Below are positions 21,562 to 22,271 of a stretch of DNA of 22,271 bases, one piece after another. The DNA lies in assembly GCA_946885845.1 (NCBI GenBank), contig CAMPHJ010000030.1, forward strand, positions 1 through 22,271. Direction: 5' to 3'. Each line of letters opens with the position of its first letter. Within the stretch, counting starts at the first letter, position 1. The translations under genes were made by a program, and so were the position numbers. Below the pieces are notes generated by a model, which was not told the origin of the DNA, did no database searches, and worked only from the letters and a program-made list of their open reading frames with translations. Origin of the DNA: an uncultured Sphingobium sp. (GTDB lineage Bacteria; Pseudomonadota; Alphaproteobacteria; Sphingomonadales; Sphingomonadaceae).

Positions 21562-22271
21562 ATGAACGATGAAGCGCACCTATCAGCCGAGCAATCTGGT
21601 TCGGAAGCGCCGTCACGGTTTCCGCGCTCGCATGGCGACCCCCGGTGGCCGCAACGTGCTGCGCGCCCGTCGCGCCCGTGGCCGCAAGAGCCTGAGCGCC
21701 TGAACGACGCGCCGCCGACACGCGCGCCTGCTGTTATTGGCCGGCGCGCTGATTTCCTGGCGGCGAATCGTGGACGGCGCGCGCCGATGCCGGGCTTTGT
21801 CCTGCTGGTGCGCGAACGTGGCGATGGCGACCCGGCGATGCGTATCGGCATCACGGTCACGAAAAAGATTGGCGGCGCTGTCGTTCGTAACCGGATGAAG
21901 CGCCGTTTTCGCGTTCTGGCGCGGGAACTCCTCCCCATCCATGGCGTGGCTGGCGCGGATCATGTGCTGATCGGGCGCAACGACGGCGTGGAGCGCGACT
22001 TCTCGCTGCTCCGGTCGGAGCTGGAAAAGGCGCTGCGCAAGGTGATGAGCAGGCCCGCCGGTGAATATCGTGGACCCGCCCGCAAAAAGACGGCTTCCGC
22101 GACCGGCAAGGGCGAAGTGCCTGTGCAGAGGCAATCGGGCGGAACCAGTGACCGGCGGAAGTCGGGTTCAGAAGATGCCGATGACCGCAGCGGCGGGGGC
22201 GGGTCGACACTTTCGCAAGCCCGACCGGAGCGTGGGGCTGGGCCGAAGCCTTCGCAGGTCTGGTCGGAGCA
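21562..22271 (+). CDS. rnpA: Ribonuclease P protein component (RnpA), 3' end outside window, start unusual
   Basis: The basic protein subunit of RNase P, which matures tRNA 5' ends. The core is clear: [15 protein letters not shown] with the cleft Phe, then [23 protein letters not shown], the RNR motif as [10 protein letters not shown], and ADHVLIGRN. The frame is open from a TGA at 21556-21558 to the window end (236 codons from ATG 21562). Between the rpmH stop (21701-21703) and the core there is no ATG, GTG or TTG. ATG 21562 would give a roughly 60-residue N-terminal extension read through rpmH in another frame. CTG 21700 (overlapping the rpmH stop as CTGA) or ATT 21736 are non-standard options. 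ATG 21787 would cut away conserved core. After the core, at least 70 polar residues follow. Confidence 0.85.
   Translation, partial: MNDEAHLSAEQSGSEAPSRFPRSHGDPRWPQRAARPSRPWPQEPERLNDAPPTRAPAVIGRRADFLAANRGRRAPMPGFVLLVRERGDGDPAMRIGITVTKKIGGAVVRNRMKRRFRVLARELLPIHGVAGADHVLIGRNDGVERDFSLLRSELEKALRKVMSRPAGEYRGPARKKTASATGKGEVPVQRQSGGTSDRRKSGSEDADDRSGGGGSTLSQARPERGAGPKPSQVWSE
21569..21703 (+). CDS. rpmH: 50S ribosomal protein L34
   Basis: A 44-residue highly basic protein of the large ribosomal subunit, with the family signature [20 protein letters not shown] and the end [12 protein letters not shown], typical of sphingomonads. GAGGA (21557-21561) lies 7 bases before the ATG. A second ATG at 21562, directly after the same ribosome binding site and in another frame, opens the rnpA frame, so rpmH may be nested inside rnpA. 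The gene order rpmH-rnpA is conserved across bacteria. It is preceded by a promoter candidate and a terminator-like hairpin. Confidence 0.97.
   Translation: MKRTYQPSNLVRKRRHGFRARMATPGGRNVLRARRARGRKSLSA

Noticed and set aside
22211..22271. Imperfect 21-base repeat at the right edge (TTCGCA...CGGAGC twice, 40 bases apart)
   Set aside because: Only about 15 of 21 positions match, and it fits low-complexity codon use in the RnpA tail.

Overview
The window is chromosomal DNA of a high-GC alphaproteobacterium, most likely a sphingomonad (Sphingobium/Sphingomonas group). This rests on the L34 protein sequence, the RNase E with a charged insertion in its S1 domain and a long Arg/Ala/Pro/Glu-rich tail, the in-frame RF2 gene, the DUF1176 protein and the general gene content. 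I see no insertion sequence, CRISPR array, tRNA, rRNA, phage gene or pseudogene. This is housekeeping and cell-envelope territory, and the less ordinary signals lie in overlaps, leaders and small genes.

Layout. 1-2.9 kb: murA (-), divergent from a Crp/Fnr-type regulator (+), then an HNH endonuclease gene (-). 2.9-4.7 kb: a compact + strand run of gluQ (tRNA-Asp modification), a HIG1-type small membrane protein and a PduO-type cobalamin adenosyltransferase, convergent with a secreted DUF1176 protein (-). 5.8-7.7 kb: typA/bipA (-) with a clear intrinsic terminator. 7.8-10.05 kb: a TelA-family operon (+) of telA, an XpaC-like two-helix membrane protein and a 51-residue membrane protein, closed by a hairpin terminator. 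10.05-11.2 kb: a PilZ protein (-) and a lipoprotein carrying a methyltransferase fold (-), the latter coupled to prfB by a TAATG overlap. 11.2-15.9 kb: prfB, mrcA (PBP1A) and an amidase_3 peptidoglycan hydrolase, all on -. 15.9-16.4 kb: a 501-bp divergent intergenic region with a tandem repeat and stem-loops. 16.4-21.4 kb: rne (RNase E), a BepA-like M48 metalloprotease with TPR-like repeats, and a DsbA/ScsC-like thiol oxidoreductase overlapping it by ATGA. 21.4-22.27 kb: a structured leader, rpmH (L34), and rnpA running off the window edge.

How the genes connect. MurA, PBP1A and the amidase cover precursor synthesis, polymerisation and remodelling of peptidoglycan. BepA-like protease plus DsbA-like protein is a plausible pair for outer-membrane protein quality control. 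RF2, TypA, L34, GluQRS, RNase E and RNase P protein are translation and RNA-processing functions.

The most notable observation is at the right edge. The RnpA frame has no ATG, GTG or TTG between the rpmH stop codon and the conserved RnpA core. The only usual start codon that keeps the whole core is an ATG 7 bases upstream of the rpmH start, so rpmH would be nested out of frame inside rnpA, as known in Thermus; otherwise a non-standard start is used. Other points worth a check are a 21-bp hairpin between rne and the M48 protease gene, a terminator-like hairpin in the rpmH leader, the lipid-anchored methyltransferase coupled to RF2, and a 14-bp tandem repeat between the amidase and rne genes.
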